A stretch of 11,122 nt of DNA from an uncultured Caulobacterales bacterium (GTDB lineage Bacteria > Pseudomonadota > Alphaproteobacteria > Caulobacterales > Maricaulaceae): assembly GCA_938007945.1 (NCBI GenBank), contig CALLME010000194.1, positions 1 to 11,122 of the forward strand, given 5' to 3'. Below, piece after piece: positions 1-7,672 of the stretch (the first letter of the stretch is position 1; the number at the start of each line of letters is the position of its first letter). The position numbers and the translations under genes were made by a program. The notes beneath the pieces are model-generated. The model was not told where the DNA came from. It did not search any database and was given only the letters and a program-made list of their open reading frames with translations.

Positions 1-944
1 TCACTATCAAGTCCCTCCATCAAAATCTCACGCGCCTCATCATCACCCATATATTTGCTTGAATAGATATGCCCATTGCCTGTGCGGTGTTGTGTCGGGA
101 TACGCCATTGCCAACCTGCCGTTTTGGCTGTGGCCTTGGTGTAAGGGATAAGATCTCCGACACGTTCCGTAGCAACTGTTTGTGCAGTATCGCATGGCAG
201 CCAATGGCTCCAGTCCTTAAACCCTACTCCCAACGTTTTCTTGCTAAGTAAAGCCCTGAAACCTGTGCAGTCAAAAAAGAAATCGCCGTCTATCTCTTGG
301 CCGTCACCAAGCGTGAGCCCCGTAATATCGCCCGTCTCACTATCTTGCGTTACGGTTTCCACGATGCCCTCAACTCGGTTCACGCCGCGCTCTTCGGCGT
401 AGCCTCTGAGGTATTTAGCATAAAGCGTAGCATCAATATGATAAGCGTAGCGTAGATGAGACAGCAGCGAACGCGGATTTGGATCGGGCTTAATAAATTT
501 TCCGGTCTCTGCGGCGACAGCTGTTATGCAGTAATCTTGCAAGCGGTCTGCCTGTCCAGCGGCATGGGCGTGCAGCCAGTATTGGTGAAAGTCTATGCCT
601 TCCATATCTACGCCATGTGTGCCGAATGGATGGATGTAAGACTCACCCTTTTTCGCCCAGTCAATAAACTCAATACCAAGTTTGAATGTGCCGTTGACGG
701 CCTTGAGGAACTCGGCTTCATTTATGCCGAGCATGGCATTGAAGTTAATCATGTCGGGAATTGTGGCTTCGCCAACGCCCACAGTTCCAATTTTATCAGA
801 TTCAATCAGCTTTATTTTGACTTTGCTTTGCCCTATTTTGCCCGAAGGCATCATACGCGATAGCGCCGCAGCCGTCATCCAACCTGCGGAGCCGCCACCG
901 ACAATGACAATATTTTTGATAAGGCTGTCGTTTTGATTAGCCAT
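1..944 (-). CDS. Flavin-dependent tryptophan halogenase family protein, canonical motifs (C-terminus outside window)
   Basis: Third gene of the minus-strand halogenase operon; the first 314 residues are visible and the C-terminal part lies beyond the left edge. This FAD-dependent family uses reduced flavin and a halide to halogenate electron-rich aromatics. Seen directly: GGGSAGW (residues 16-22, the FAD-binding GxGxxG), GVGEATIP (56-63), FKLGIEF with K88 where PrnA has catalytic Lys79, DFFFDCTGFRA (221-231) in the second FAD-contact region, and WQWRIP (278-283), the WxWxIP signature that marks halogenases against monooxygenases. The catalytic Glu-Ser pair would lie outside the window. The start ATG has AAGGA five bases upstream. 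It overlaps the stop of the preceding gene by 8 bp (ATGGCTAA), so translation is probably coupled. It is clearly paralogous to the gene at 2368-3918: both share GWQWRIP and QHRTGNGH. The true substrate may well not be tryptophan; family assignment is firm, substrate unknown. Confidence 0.9.
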   Translation of the reverse strand, partial: MANQNDSLIKNIVIVGGGSAGWMTAAALSRMMPSGKIGQSKVKIKLIESDKIGTVGVGEATIPDMINFNAMLGINEAEFLKAVNGTFKLGIEFIDWAKKGESYIHPFGTHGVDMEGIDFHQYWLHAHAAGQADRLQDYCITAVAAETGKFIKPDPNPRSLLSHLRYAYHIDATLYAKYLRGYAEERGVNRVEGIVETVTQDSETGDITGLTLGDGQEIDGDFFFDCTGFRALLSKKTLGVGFKDWSHWLPCDTAQTVATERVGDLIPYTKATAKTAGWQWRIPTQHRTGNGHIYSSKYMGDDEAREILMEGLDS

Positions 945-2364
945 GTTTATCCTTAAGAAAGGCGAGGAACCGCGTCATATAGGTTTCATAGGGCGGCATT
1001 TTAGCGCTCATTTGCGCAATGGAAAGGCGCATAGTGCCCAATATCTGTTCTATCTGCGGGTCAGGGATGCGTATGGTCAACGGGTCATACCGTCTCGGGC
1101 GTCGTCCCATACCGGTGTGTAGCGAAACCCAGTCATGGTCTTGATAGGGTTCATTGTCAAAATTAACGAGGGCGCCACGGCTCTCATATTGGGTCAGTTT
1201 ACGGCTCAACCTATCGCAAATTGTCTGTGTTTCGATTTTCCGCCGCAGCATAGACCCATCTGAGCCGTCACCCTCAAACAAGGTACGCTGAAACATTTCC
1301 GCCAAATCAAAGTCTGATCTGAAACGTCTGTTAAATTCTCGCGCTTCAACCTTCATATTTTGCGACGTTGGTATAAGTTCAAGCAGACGCTGAATATCAA
1401 GCAACAAAAGTCGTAAAGGTGCATCGGTGAGGGGGGCAAAGGCACCTGCGCTCACGCCGAGCTTTACGACGTTTTGTTCCCACGGAGTTTCTAATCGGCC
1501 GAGACTTATAGTCTGCGCCGCGTCACTTAGGTCTGCGCCGTCAGTAATTGAAAGCGTATGCGTGTAGGCACGAAATGTAGTCTTGGCCTGAATATTATTA
1601 TCGGTTTCAGTAACTTGTCTGAGAAGTTTAGGCGCGTCATCTCGCCGCTCGCGATTCACCTGTGCATAAATAGTCATACCATTACCGACTAACTCAGAGT
1701 TTTGATGATGACTGCAATCAATGAATAGGTCAGCGTCTATCTCACTGCCGCATTTTAGACGCAAAGGCTCAAGCGGAGCGTCTAAGGGCTTATTTAACCC
1801 AACAGAGTCTTCAACTATTTGAATGCGAGACGCCGCGACTTTAGTTGAAAGAAAACTGATCATGTCTTCTGGGTCGAGATGATAGCCATATTCTAGCGCG
1901 GCCAAGGGGATGTTCTTACCCTCTGGCGGATGGGCAAAAACGCCGTTATCTGCGGCGACAGCTGACATAACGTAAGGTGAAAGGTCGAGCGCTTCAGTCT
2001 TTGGCGTCATATGGTTGAGATAATGATGAAATTGTACGCCGTTATGTATTGGCAATGGGCGATGAAAGACGAGCTTCCATGCTCTTTTCTTTTCACCCCA
2101 GTCTTTAAATTCTGTACCAAGTGAAAAACACGTGCGCGTATTCAAAAGTAACTCTGGCTCAGTAATGCCAATCGACAGGAAAAAATCATAAGTCGCAGCA
2201 GGGGCGAGTGTACCAAAGAACAAATCACCCGCTACCGTGGACGGGTCATTTATAAGCGTAATCGCAATAGAGTCTGGCATATGTTTGGCGAGTGCCAGCG
2301 CGCAAAGCTGACCTGCGAGGCCACCGCCGCAAATCGCTATATGTTTGAGGGGCCCAGCGGTCAT
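937..2364 (-). CDS. Degenerate tryptophan-halogenase-like protein, probable pseudoenzyme
   Basis: 475 residues, middle gene of the halogenase operon. Homology to the flanking halogenases shows in the N-terminal FAD motif GGGLAG (13-18), the FSLGTEFKDW block (80-89), VQFHHY (110-115), DADLFIDCS (210-218), the VVKLGVSAGAFAPL block (299-312) and an EFNRRFRSDFD helix region (343-353). Key halogenase residues are gone. The lysine equivalent to PrnA Lys79 is S81. The EPLEST motif carrying catalytic Glu is APLTDA (310-315). WxWxIP has no counterpart, and GVGEATxP is replaced by FFGTLAP (49-55). GGGxAGW has become GGGLAGQ. The reading frame is intact over a near-normal family length, so this is not a decaying pseudogene. 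FAD binding is plausible but halogenation by the known mechanism is not. It may be a partner subunit, an FAD protein with another reaction, or a regulator; this is inference. It starts 3 bp after the upstream gene's stop, without a clear Shine-Dalgarno. Confidence 0.85.
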   Translation of the reverse strand: MTAGPLKHIAICGGGLAGQLCALALAKHMPDSIAITLINDPSTVAGDLFFGTLAPAATYDFFLSIGITEPELLLNTRTCFSLGTEFKDWGEKKRAWKLVFHRPLPIHNGVQFHHYLNHMTPKTEALDLSPYVMSAVAADNGVFAHPPEGKNIPLAALEYGYHLDPEDMISFLSTKVAASRIQIVEDSVGLNKPLDAPLEPLRLKCGSEIDADLFIDCSHHQNSELVGNGMTIYAQVNRERRDDAPKLLRQVTETDNNIQAKTTFRAYTHTLSITDGADLSDAAQTISLGRLETPWEQNVVKLGVSAGAFAPLTDAPLRLLLLDIQRLLELIPTSQNMKVEAREFNRRFRSDFDLAEMFQRTLFEGDGSDGSMLRRKIETQTICDRLSRKLTQYESRGALVNFDNEPYQDHDWVSLHTGMGRRPRRYDPLTIRIPDPQIEQILGTMRLSIAQMSAKMPPYETYMTRFLAFLKDKHG

Positions 2365-2367
2365 GGG

Positions 2368-3918
2368 TTAGGGGGCAGTGGCCGTCAGTGGCACGACAGA
2401 GGTCTGTGCGCCGTAACTCTTTATAAAATCAGCATGGTCTGCCGTTCTGGAGACCGCAGCGAAGCTCTCACTCCTAATTTGCTCAGTTTTTGAGAGGATA
2501 TCATCAAATGTCAGGGCGTCAGCACGCCTATCATAGGTGCTCGGCATCAAATTCTGACCTGCCATGACAGCGACCCAACTTGGCGGTAGGAATACGCCGT
2601 GTTCGTAGCGCAAAATATAACCGCGTGTGGTCCACGCTTCTAATTTCTCAATAAGTGAGTCGGGTAAAGTCATGTTTCTGAAATACCGCCACATTTCGCT
2701 GTCGTCTCTTTGCGTTGCAACATAGTGCAGAAGCAAGAAGTCCCGTACGCGATCAAAATTTAGATCCATACGACGGTTATACTCGTCGGCATCCCTTTCA
2801 TCGCAGACCGCATCAGGGAAAAGTTCGATAAGAGCCGTTATGCCTTCTTGGATGAGGTGAATAGAGGTCGACTCTAGCGGTTCCAAAAACCCGCCCGAAA
2901 GTCCTATGGCCACAACATTCTTATTCCAAAGCTTACGCCGTTTCCCTGTTTTAAAATAGAGCTGTTTAACATCTGCGAGGGCAGGGCCTTCGAGCGTGCT
3001 CGTCAGTTGATGAGCCGCTTCATCGTCCGATATATACTCATTCCAATAGACATGTCCGTTGCCTGTGCGGTGTTGCAGCGGAATTCTCCACTGCCACCCC
3101 GCTTTGCGAGCAGTCGCGCGGGTGTAGGGAAGGCTTTTGCCACGCGCTTCACTCGGGACGGCTACGGCGCGGTTACAGGGAAGCCACTCACTCCAATCAT
3201 CATAGCCCGTTTCCAAAGCCTGCTCGATGAGGACGCCTCTAAAGCCAGAGCAGTCGATAAAGAGGTCTGCGGAGATGATCGTTCCGTCATCTAACGTCAC
3301 AGACTCAACAAAACCCGTCTCAGGAGACAGAATTGTATCTACGGCTTTCCCCTCCGTGCGTCTGACACCTCCCGCCTCGCAATAGCGCCGTAAGAATTTG
3401 GCATATAGGCTCGAGTCAAACTGATAAGCATAGCCAAAGTTAGACCCGATTTTGGAATTATCTTTGCCGGGTAGTTGGAATTTTCCAGCTTCCGCAGCCA
3501 AAATCGGAAAGGAGTAATCGTCAAGGCGATTTTTGTGACCATTTTGCAACAGTCGCAGCCAAAAATGATGGAAATCCACACCTTCTATCGGCTCGCCGTA
3601 ATCGCCAAAGGGATGGATATAGCTGTCACCTAGCCGCCCCCAATCGCAAAACTCGATGCCTAATTTAAACGTCGCGCTTGTCTCGCGCATGAATTCTCGC
3701 TCATCAATTCCGAGTGCATTGTTAAAAAAACGAATATGAGGGAGTGTCGCCTCGCCAACACCTACTGTGCCAATTTGATCTGACTCGACTAACTGTATAT
3801 CAATGTCTAAGAGTTTGAATTTATTAGATAAACCTGCTGCTGTCATCCAGCCTGCCGTGCCGCCACCTAGAATACATATGCGTTTAATAGTCACTGAATT
3901 CCCTTGGTTTAGGTTCAT
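2368..3918 (-). CDS. Flavin-dependent tryptophan halogenase family protein, complete and canonical
   Basis: 516 residues, close to the usual 500-540 of PrnA/RebH-type enzymes; first gene of the minus-strand operon. Predicted to oxidise halide with FADH2 and O2 and pass hypohalous acid through a tunnel to the substrate. Visible motifs: GGGTAGW (18-24), GVGEATLP (53-60), FKLGIEF with K85 aligned to catalytic Lys79 of PrnA, ADLFIDCSGFRG (217-228), WQWRIP (275-280, WxWxIP), and GLSGGFLEPLEST (339-351) with E349-S350 matching the catalytic Glu and chloride-site region. No signal peptide, so cytoplasmic; a flavin reductase would have to be supplied elsewhere. The ATG at 3918 has no good ribosome binding site. 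A GTG at 3894 (codon 9) has AAGGGA just upstream and would give MTIKRICILGGG, nearer to PrnA's N-terminus, so the real start may be there. Divergent from the TonB receptor. Relatives beside such receptors are thought to act on non-tryptophan aromatics such as indoles. Confidence 0.93.
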   Translation of the reverse strand: MNLNQGNSVTIKRICILGGGTAGWMTAAGLSNKFKLLDIDIQLVESDQIGTVGVGEATLPHIRFFNNALGIDEREFMRETSATFKLGIEFCDWGRLGDSYIHPFGDYGEPIEGVDFHHFWLRLLQNGHKNRLDDYSFPILAAEAGKFQLPGKDNSKIGSNFGYAYQFDSSLYAKFLRRYCEAGGVRRTEGKAVDTILSPETGFVESVTLDDGTIISADLFIDCSGFRGVLIEQALETGYDDWSEWLPCNRAVAVPSEARGKSLPYTRATARKAGWQWRIPLQHRTGNGHVYWNEYISDDEAAHQLTSTLEGPALADVKQLYFKTGKRRKLWNKNVVAIGLSGGFLEPLESTSIHLIQEGITALIELFPDAVCDERDADEYNRRMDLNFDRVRDFLLLHYVATQRDDSEMWRYFRNMTLPDSLIEKLEAWTTRGYILRYEHGVFLPPSWVAVMAGQNLMPSTYDRRADALTFDDILSKTEQIRSESFAAVSRTADHADFIKSYGAQTSVVPLTATAP

Positions 3919-4079
3919 ATTTTTTAATTGGCTATCTCAAAACTTCTAATAAGGCTAGGGGGAGGCACAATTCGTCGCGGATGTGTAGCTGTTAAATTTT
4001 AGACGCACTTTGCGGATAAGAATAGTGAGCCTCATCCTACGCAAATAGATTAATCTGGAATTTAGCTACTTAAACTCGT

Positions 4080-4109
4080 TTGACAGCGCTGTCAGATTGA
4101 GCTTATGAG
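4080..4109 (+). promoter_or_regulatory. Candidate sigma70-type promoter of the TonB-dependent receptor
   Basis: TTGACA (4080-4085) is followed after 17 bases by TTATGA (4103-4108), or after 18 bases by TATGAG (4104-4109). The -35 box is perfect, the -10 box moderate. Transcription would begin near 4115 and give a leader of roughly 140 nt carrying the tandem repeats. The -35 box lies inside the palindromic operator. Confidence 0.5.
4081..4094. promoter_or_regulatory. Perfect 14-bp palindrome, probable LacI-type operator
   Basis: TGACAGCGCTGTCA equals its own reverse complement. It has the even-length, central-CG layout (A-x-CG-x-T) typical of LacI-family repressor operators, which commonly control sugar and nutrient uptake loci with TonB receptors in these bacteria. 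It overlaps the TTGACA -35 hexamer, a position that would let a bound protein block RNA polymerase. No regulator gene is in the window, so its identity is inferred from form only. Confidence 0.6.
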
Positions 4110-4138
4110 AATTTAAGACCCGAATCCGTCTTGTTCAA

Positions 4139-4196
4139 ACTTGGAGGCCTTAAACGGCTTCCCACTAACTTGGAGGCCTTAAACCGCTTCCCACTA
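4139..4196 (+). repeat. Two tandem 29-bp direct repeats, each able to form an RNA hairpin
   Basis: The units at 4139-4167 and 4168-4196 differ at one base (G in the first, C in the second, in the cggctt/ccgctt segment). In the first unit GGAGGCC pairs with GGCTTCC around a TTAAAC loop, a 7-bp stem with one G-U pair. In the second the changed base shortens this to GGAGGC/GCTTCC. The repeat lies between the predicted promoter and the receptor start, so it would be in the leader RNA. A period of 29 is not a multiple of three, which argues that the stretch is not translated. Confidence 0.85.
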
Positions 4197-4253
4197 AAAA
4201 GCCCAAAGGGCATCAACACATATACCCATTTTGGGAATCAGGGAGAAAGATCA

Positions 4254-7200
4254 GTGAAATCATCATCACGCACGGCCTTAGACCGTATCAATAAATTTAC
4301 ACTACTCGGCACAACAGCACTCGTTGCGAGTTTTGGTGCAATGTCGCCAGCCGTCTATGCGCAAGACAATAATACAGTCGATGAAGAAGTCGATGAAGTT
4401 GTGGCCACGGGTATTCGTCAGTCACTTAAAACTTCTCGGGACTTGAAGCGTAATGCGGACACGGCGATCGACTCAATCACAGCCTCAGACGTTGGCGCAC
4501 TTCCTGACTTGTCAGTTGCTGAAGCGCTCTCACGTGTGCCGGGTGTTGTGGCGCAGCGTTTTGATATTACTTCTAATAATGGCGGTGACTTCCCATCACC
4601 AGAAGGTGGCGGTAACCTTATCCGTGGTCTAACACTCGTACGTTCAGAGTATAACGGTCGTGACGCGTTCTCAGCTAACGGTGGTCGTTCTCTTGATTTT
4701 GGTACGGTTCCACCAGAGCTTATCGGCGGTGTTGACGTGTACAAAAACACATCTGCCGACCTTATCGAAGGCGGTATCGGCGGTACAATTAATCTACGTT
4801 CACTCGAGCCATTTGATAAAGATGGCCTCGTTGCTGTTGTGTCAGTTGACGGTACATATACTGACCTCCGTGACGAATGGGCACCAGATTACAGCGCGCT
4901 ACTCGGCAACCGCTGGGACACAGATGCTGGCGAATTTGGTCTTCTTGGATCATTCAGCTCATCAGAGCTAAAATCTGACCTCCACGGTTTCCAAATAGGT
5001 CAAGTTGTTCCTTTCGGTACGCCTGACGGAAATATTGCACTTCCAGGCGGCTTCCAGCTTCGTACAAATGACGTTGATCGTAAACGTGACAGTTATTATG
5101 TTGCGGGTCAGTGGCGTAATAATGATGGATCACTCCAGCTAACAGCGAAATACTCGCTGATTGAAAACACAGTTGACGGTAACGAGCGTACGGTTGAATT
5201 CTTCCCAGATGGTGAAAGCTGGAACCAGTTTGAAATCCGACCGTCTTTCCTTGATGGTGACTTTACAACATCTCCATTTTCTTCCGCTGGGTTGCCTGAG
5301 TGTCAAGGCGGAAATGAGATTTTCCTAGGTGCCTGTGAAAGAACACAAGGTGCTGACGGCATACTTGACCAAGGTATCATATCCAACAACCTCCGCGACT
5401 GGACAGGCGCCGCAGGTGCTCCTTTCACGAACCTTGGAATTAACCAAATTGATAGGTCGCAGACAGATGATATAAGCTTGAATATTAAATGGCGTCCGAG
5501 TGACCGTCTTTTTGTAAACCTTGACGGACACAAGACCACGGCTGAGTTTGATCGCGAGCGTCTTTGGGCCGGCTCAAGGTTTTTCGCTGACTTCACACTT
5601 AATGCTGACTTAGATAACCCGCAAGTTAGCTTAATACGTAATCCTGATAGCAATCCAGCTGGATTCACGCGTGGTGGTGTTGGTGTGACGGGAGACGGAG
5701 ATTTCTCGAACCCAGCAAATGCTTATCTCCTATTCCTCGCAGACGAATTTCAGGATAATGAGGGAGACCTGTACGCCTTACGTGGAGATATCGAGTATGA
5801 ATTTGACGGAGATGGCTGGTTCGACTCAATCAAATTTGGTGCACGTTTTGCTGATCGCGAGCAAACAAATCGTCAAGCTGGCTTGAACTGGGCTGCGGTT
5901 GCGGCGCCTTGGGATGGTGGATATCTCCCATACGCATCAGTAGCAGAAGCGCCAGAACTCGTCGATTTCTCTGATTTTCAGCGTGGTGGGGTTGTTTTAG
6001 GCGAAAACACAAGCGTCTTATTTCCTAATCGCGGACTTTTACAGAATTACGACGCTTTTGTTGCAAGTCTAGCGGCTAACGATCTTATCCCTGAAAGCAT
6101 TAATCCTGCTGGTGATACAGTCTTTGGTACTTGGACACCACTTAATCAAATTAATAACGGCGGAATTGATTATGCAAGACGCGGCTCAGTTGGTGACATT
6201 AGAGAGAAGACGCAAAATTATTACGCGCGCTTAGATTTTGGCAATGAGTTTGATAACGGTATGTCCCTCGAAGGTAACGTGGGCGTTCGCTACACAAAGT
6301 CAGATGTTGATGCGCGTGGTAGGTTTTCTTATATTAATTTTGAATCGCCGACTGCTAATGATTTGGAATTCTCGCAGGGAGTTATCGATTATTTGGCACA
6401 GCCAGATTTCGATAATTCGCAAAGTTCATCTGATGATCGTTGGTTGCCGTCGCTGAACATGAAATTTAATGTGAGTGATAATTTTTTAGTTCGTTTTGCG
6501 GCAAGTGAAGCTATTACCCGGCCAAATATAGCCCAATTACGCGCGGAACGCTCTGCTGGTGTGGCGCGACGATTCTTAATTGATCCAGATGCTGACCCAA
6601 ACTTACCCGCAGATGATCGTGTAATCGGTATTCGTCCGACGCAGGTCAATATCTACGGCGGCAATCCTGAGCTTAAACCAATTGAATCGACCAATTTGGA
6701 CCTCTCTTTTGAAGCTTATTACGGGGACAATAATTCGCTTACCTTGTCATTGTTCTCTAAGAACATTAGAAATAATATCTTTTACGATCAGGTGACAATC
6801 GGAACAGAAACAATTGAAGGGATTGAAATCCCTGTTGTCTATAATGGTGATTTAAATCAAGATGAAGCCGACATCAAAGGTTTTGAAGTGGCGTATCAGC
6901 AGTTCTATGATGAACTTCCTGGCTTATTGAGTAATTTCGGCGTACAAGCTAATTATACGTACATTGATGCGAAAACTAACGCGCCAGTTGCAAATGTTGA
7001 TCCAGATGATCCAACTTTTGACTTTCAACGTGTTTACCGTTTTAACGTAGAGGACTATCTGGGTCTTTCAGAGCATTCAGCCAACCTCATCGGTATCTAC
7101 CAAGACGATAATCTTGAAATGCGTCTGGCTTACAACTGGCGCTCAGAGTATCTCAGCTCATATCGTGACTTTGTTACGGGTAACCCGATTTATCAGCAGC

Positions 7201-7391
7201 CAACTGGCTATCTTGACGGGTCTATTAAATATGACTTTAACGAGAACTTCCAAGTGCGTGCGCAGATTGCGAACATCACAAATGAACGTGCAAATGCGGA
7301 GCAGCAAATTGATGCTTCTGGCCAACGCTTTGGACGTACAAGCTTTATCGGCGACCGTCGTATCAAGATTGGTGCCCGTTACCAGTTCTAG
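4254..7391 (+). CDS. TonB-dependent outer-membrane receptor (Xanthomonas/Caulobacter-type subfamily)
   Basis: 1045 residues from a GTG start preceded by GGGAG with an 8-base spacer. An upstream in-frame TTG (4131) would add 41 residues but has no ribosome binding site and runs through the 29-bp repeats. Signal peptide: basic, serine-rich N-terminus, hydrophobic FTLLGTTALVASFGAM, probable cleavage after VYA (residue 36). A TonB-box-like segment DEVVATG follows (about 47-53). The plug (about 60-185) shows ALPDLSVAEALSRVPGV, IRGL, the YNGRDAFSANGGRSLDFGTVP block and a GGIGGTINLRS end, characteristic of the proteobacterial TIGR01782-like subfamily. The rest is a 22-strand-type barrel ending in an aromatic RYQF, as expected for BAM recognition. 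It probably imports an oligosaccharide or another bulky nutrient using TonB-ExbBD energy; the ligand cannot be read from sequence. Divergent from the halogenase operon, probably controlled by the operator at 4081-4094, and closed by its own terminator. Confidence 0.95.
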   Translation: MKSSSRTALDRINKFTLLGTTALVASFGAMSPAVYAQDNNTVDEEVDEVVATGIRQSLKTSRDLKRNADTAIDSITASDVGALPDLSVAEALSRVPGVVAQRFDITSNNGGDFPSPEGGGNLIRGLTLVRSEYNGRDAFSANGGRSLDFGTVPPELIGGVDVYKNTSADLIEGGIGGTINLRSLEPFDKDGLVAVVSVDGTYTDLRDEWAPDYSALLGNRWDTDAGEFGLLGSFSSSELKSDLHGFQIGQVVPFGTPDGNIALPGGFQLRTNDVDRKRDSYYVAGQWRNNDGSLQLTAKYSLIENTVDGNERTVEFFPDGESWNQFEIRPSFLDGDFTTSPFSSAGLPECQGGNEIFLGACERTQGADGILDQGIISNNLRDWTGAAGAPFTNLGINQIDRSQTDDISLNIKWRPSDRLFVNLDGHKTTAEFDRERLWAGSRFFADFTLNADLDNPQVSLIRNPDSNPAGFTRGGVGVTGDGDFSNPANAYLLFLADEFQDNEGDLYALRGDIEYEFDGDGWFDSIKFGARFADREQTNRQAGLNWAAVAAPWDGGYLPYASVAEAPELVDFSDFQRGGVVLGENTSVLFPNRGLLQNYDAFVASLAANDLIPESINPAGDTVFGTWTPLNQINNGGIDYARRGSVGDIREKTQNYYARLDFGNEFDNGMSLEGNVGVRYTKSDVDARGRFSYINFESPTANDLEFSQGVIDYLAQPDFDNSQSSSDDRWLPSLNMKFNVSDNFLVRFAASEAITRPNIAQLRAERSAGVARRFLIDPDADPNLPADDRVIGIRPTQVNIYGGNPELKPIESTNLDLSFEAYYGDNNSLTLSLFSKNIRNNIFYDQVTIGTETIEGIEIPVVYNGDLNQDEADIKGFEVAYQQFYDELPGLLSNFGVQANYTYIDAKTNAPVANVDPDDPTFDFQRVYRFNVEDYLGLSEHSANLIGIYQDDNLEMRLAYNWRSEYLSSYRDFVTGNPIYQQPTGYLDGSIKYDFNENFQVRAQIANITNERANAEQQIDASGQRFGRTSFIGDRRIKIGARYQF

Positions 7392-7416
7392 GTCCAACGG
7401 ACATTGCAAAAATTCT

Positions 7417-7443
7417 AAAGAGAGGGGCAACCCTCTCTTTTTT
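7417..7443 (+). terminator. Intrinsic terminator after the TonB-dependent receptor
   Basis: AAAGAGAGGG (7417-7426) pairs perfectly with CCCTCTCTTT (7431-7440) around a GCAA tetraloop of GNRA type, followed by a T run to 7443. It starts 25 bases after the receptor stop codon and should separate the receptor transcript from the sphingolipid operon. Confidence 0.9.
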
Positions 7444-7672
7444 ATGGAAAATTGCAATTATGAGGGCGTCATATTGTGATTTTATGGCGTGATTCTAGCG
7501 CATGTTATGGCTTGACCATGAGGTTGCGTTACAAATTGTATCAGGACGTGAAGGAAACGATGTGTTGAATGTTTGCGATTCCTTTACATTTTAGGCTAAA
7601 TCTCTATGAAACGCGACTTTCGCATAAGAGATTCTGTCTTAATTTCAGATGCTTACTGAAAAAGGGCCCGAA
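7444..7672 (+). promoter_or_regulatory. Upstream region of the sphingolipid operon, weak promoter candidate
   Basis: No gene is seen here. A promoter for the downstream operon must lie in or near this stretch, because the preceding gene ends in a terminator. The best match by eye is TTGACC (7512-7517), 18 bases, TTGTAT (7536-7541), which is weak in its -10 box. An imperfect inverted repeat (AAGGAA near 7551 with TTCCTT near 7580) is present but too poor to call a site. Confidence 0.3.

Larger units (their letters stand above)
3919..4253. other. Divergent intergenic control region
   Basis: 335 bases between the halogenase operon (minus) and the TonB-dependent receptor (plus). It contains a 14-bp operator-like palindrome, an overlapping sigma70-type promoter candidate for the receptor, two tandem 29-bp repeats and a small hairpin GCCC-AAA-GGGC (4201-4211). 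No convincing promoter for the minus-strand operon was found by eye, although one is expected in 3919-4060. No small gene was recognised. The open frame that extends the receptor leftwards to a TTG at 4131 is judged non-coding. Confidence 0.7.

Noticed and set aside
456..863. Plus-strand open frame of 135 codons
   Set aside because: It lies entirely antisense to the well-supported halogenase gene and its product shows no recognisable motif.
4047..4056. 10-bp palindrome AGATTAATCT in the divergent region
   Set aside because: Short and AT-rich, so expected by chance; not aligned with a convincing promoter. Could be revisited if conserved.
4131..4253. Possible 41-residue N-terminal extension of the receptor from a TTG codon
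   Set aside because: No ribosome binding site, it crosses a 29-bp tandem repeat that is not in phase with codons, and it would bury the signal peptide.
5303..5668. Minus-strand open frame of 121 codons inside the receptor gene
   Set aside because: Antisense shadow of the TonB-dependent receptor, without ribosome binding site or domain.
7158..7457. Minus-strand open frame beginning beside the terminator
   Set aside because: It covers the receptor's C-terminal barrel and the terminator hairpin; composition and product look random.
7550..7584. Imperfect inverted repeat AAGGAA...TTCCTT upstream of aasR
   Set aside because: Only six paired bases before a mismatch and a 16-base loop; no T tract and no match to a known operator or riboswitch.
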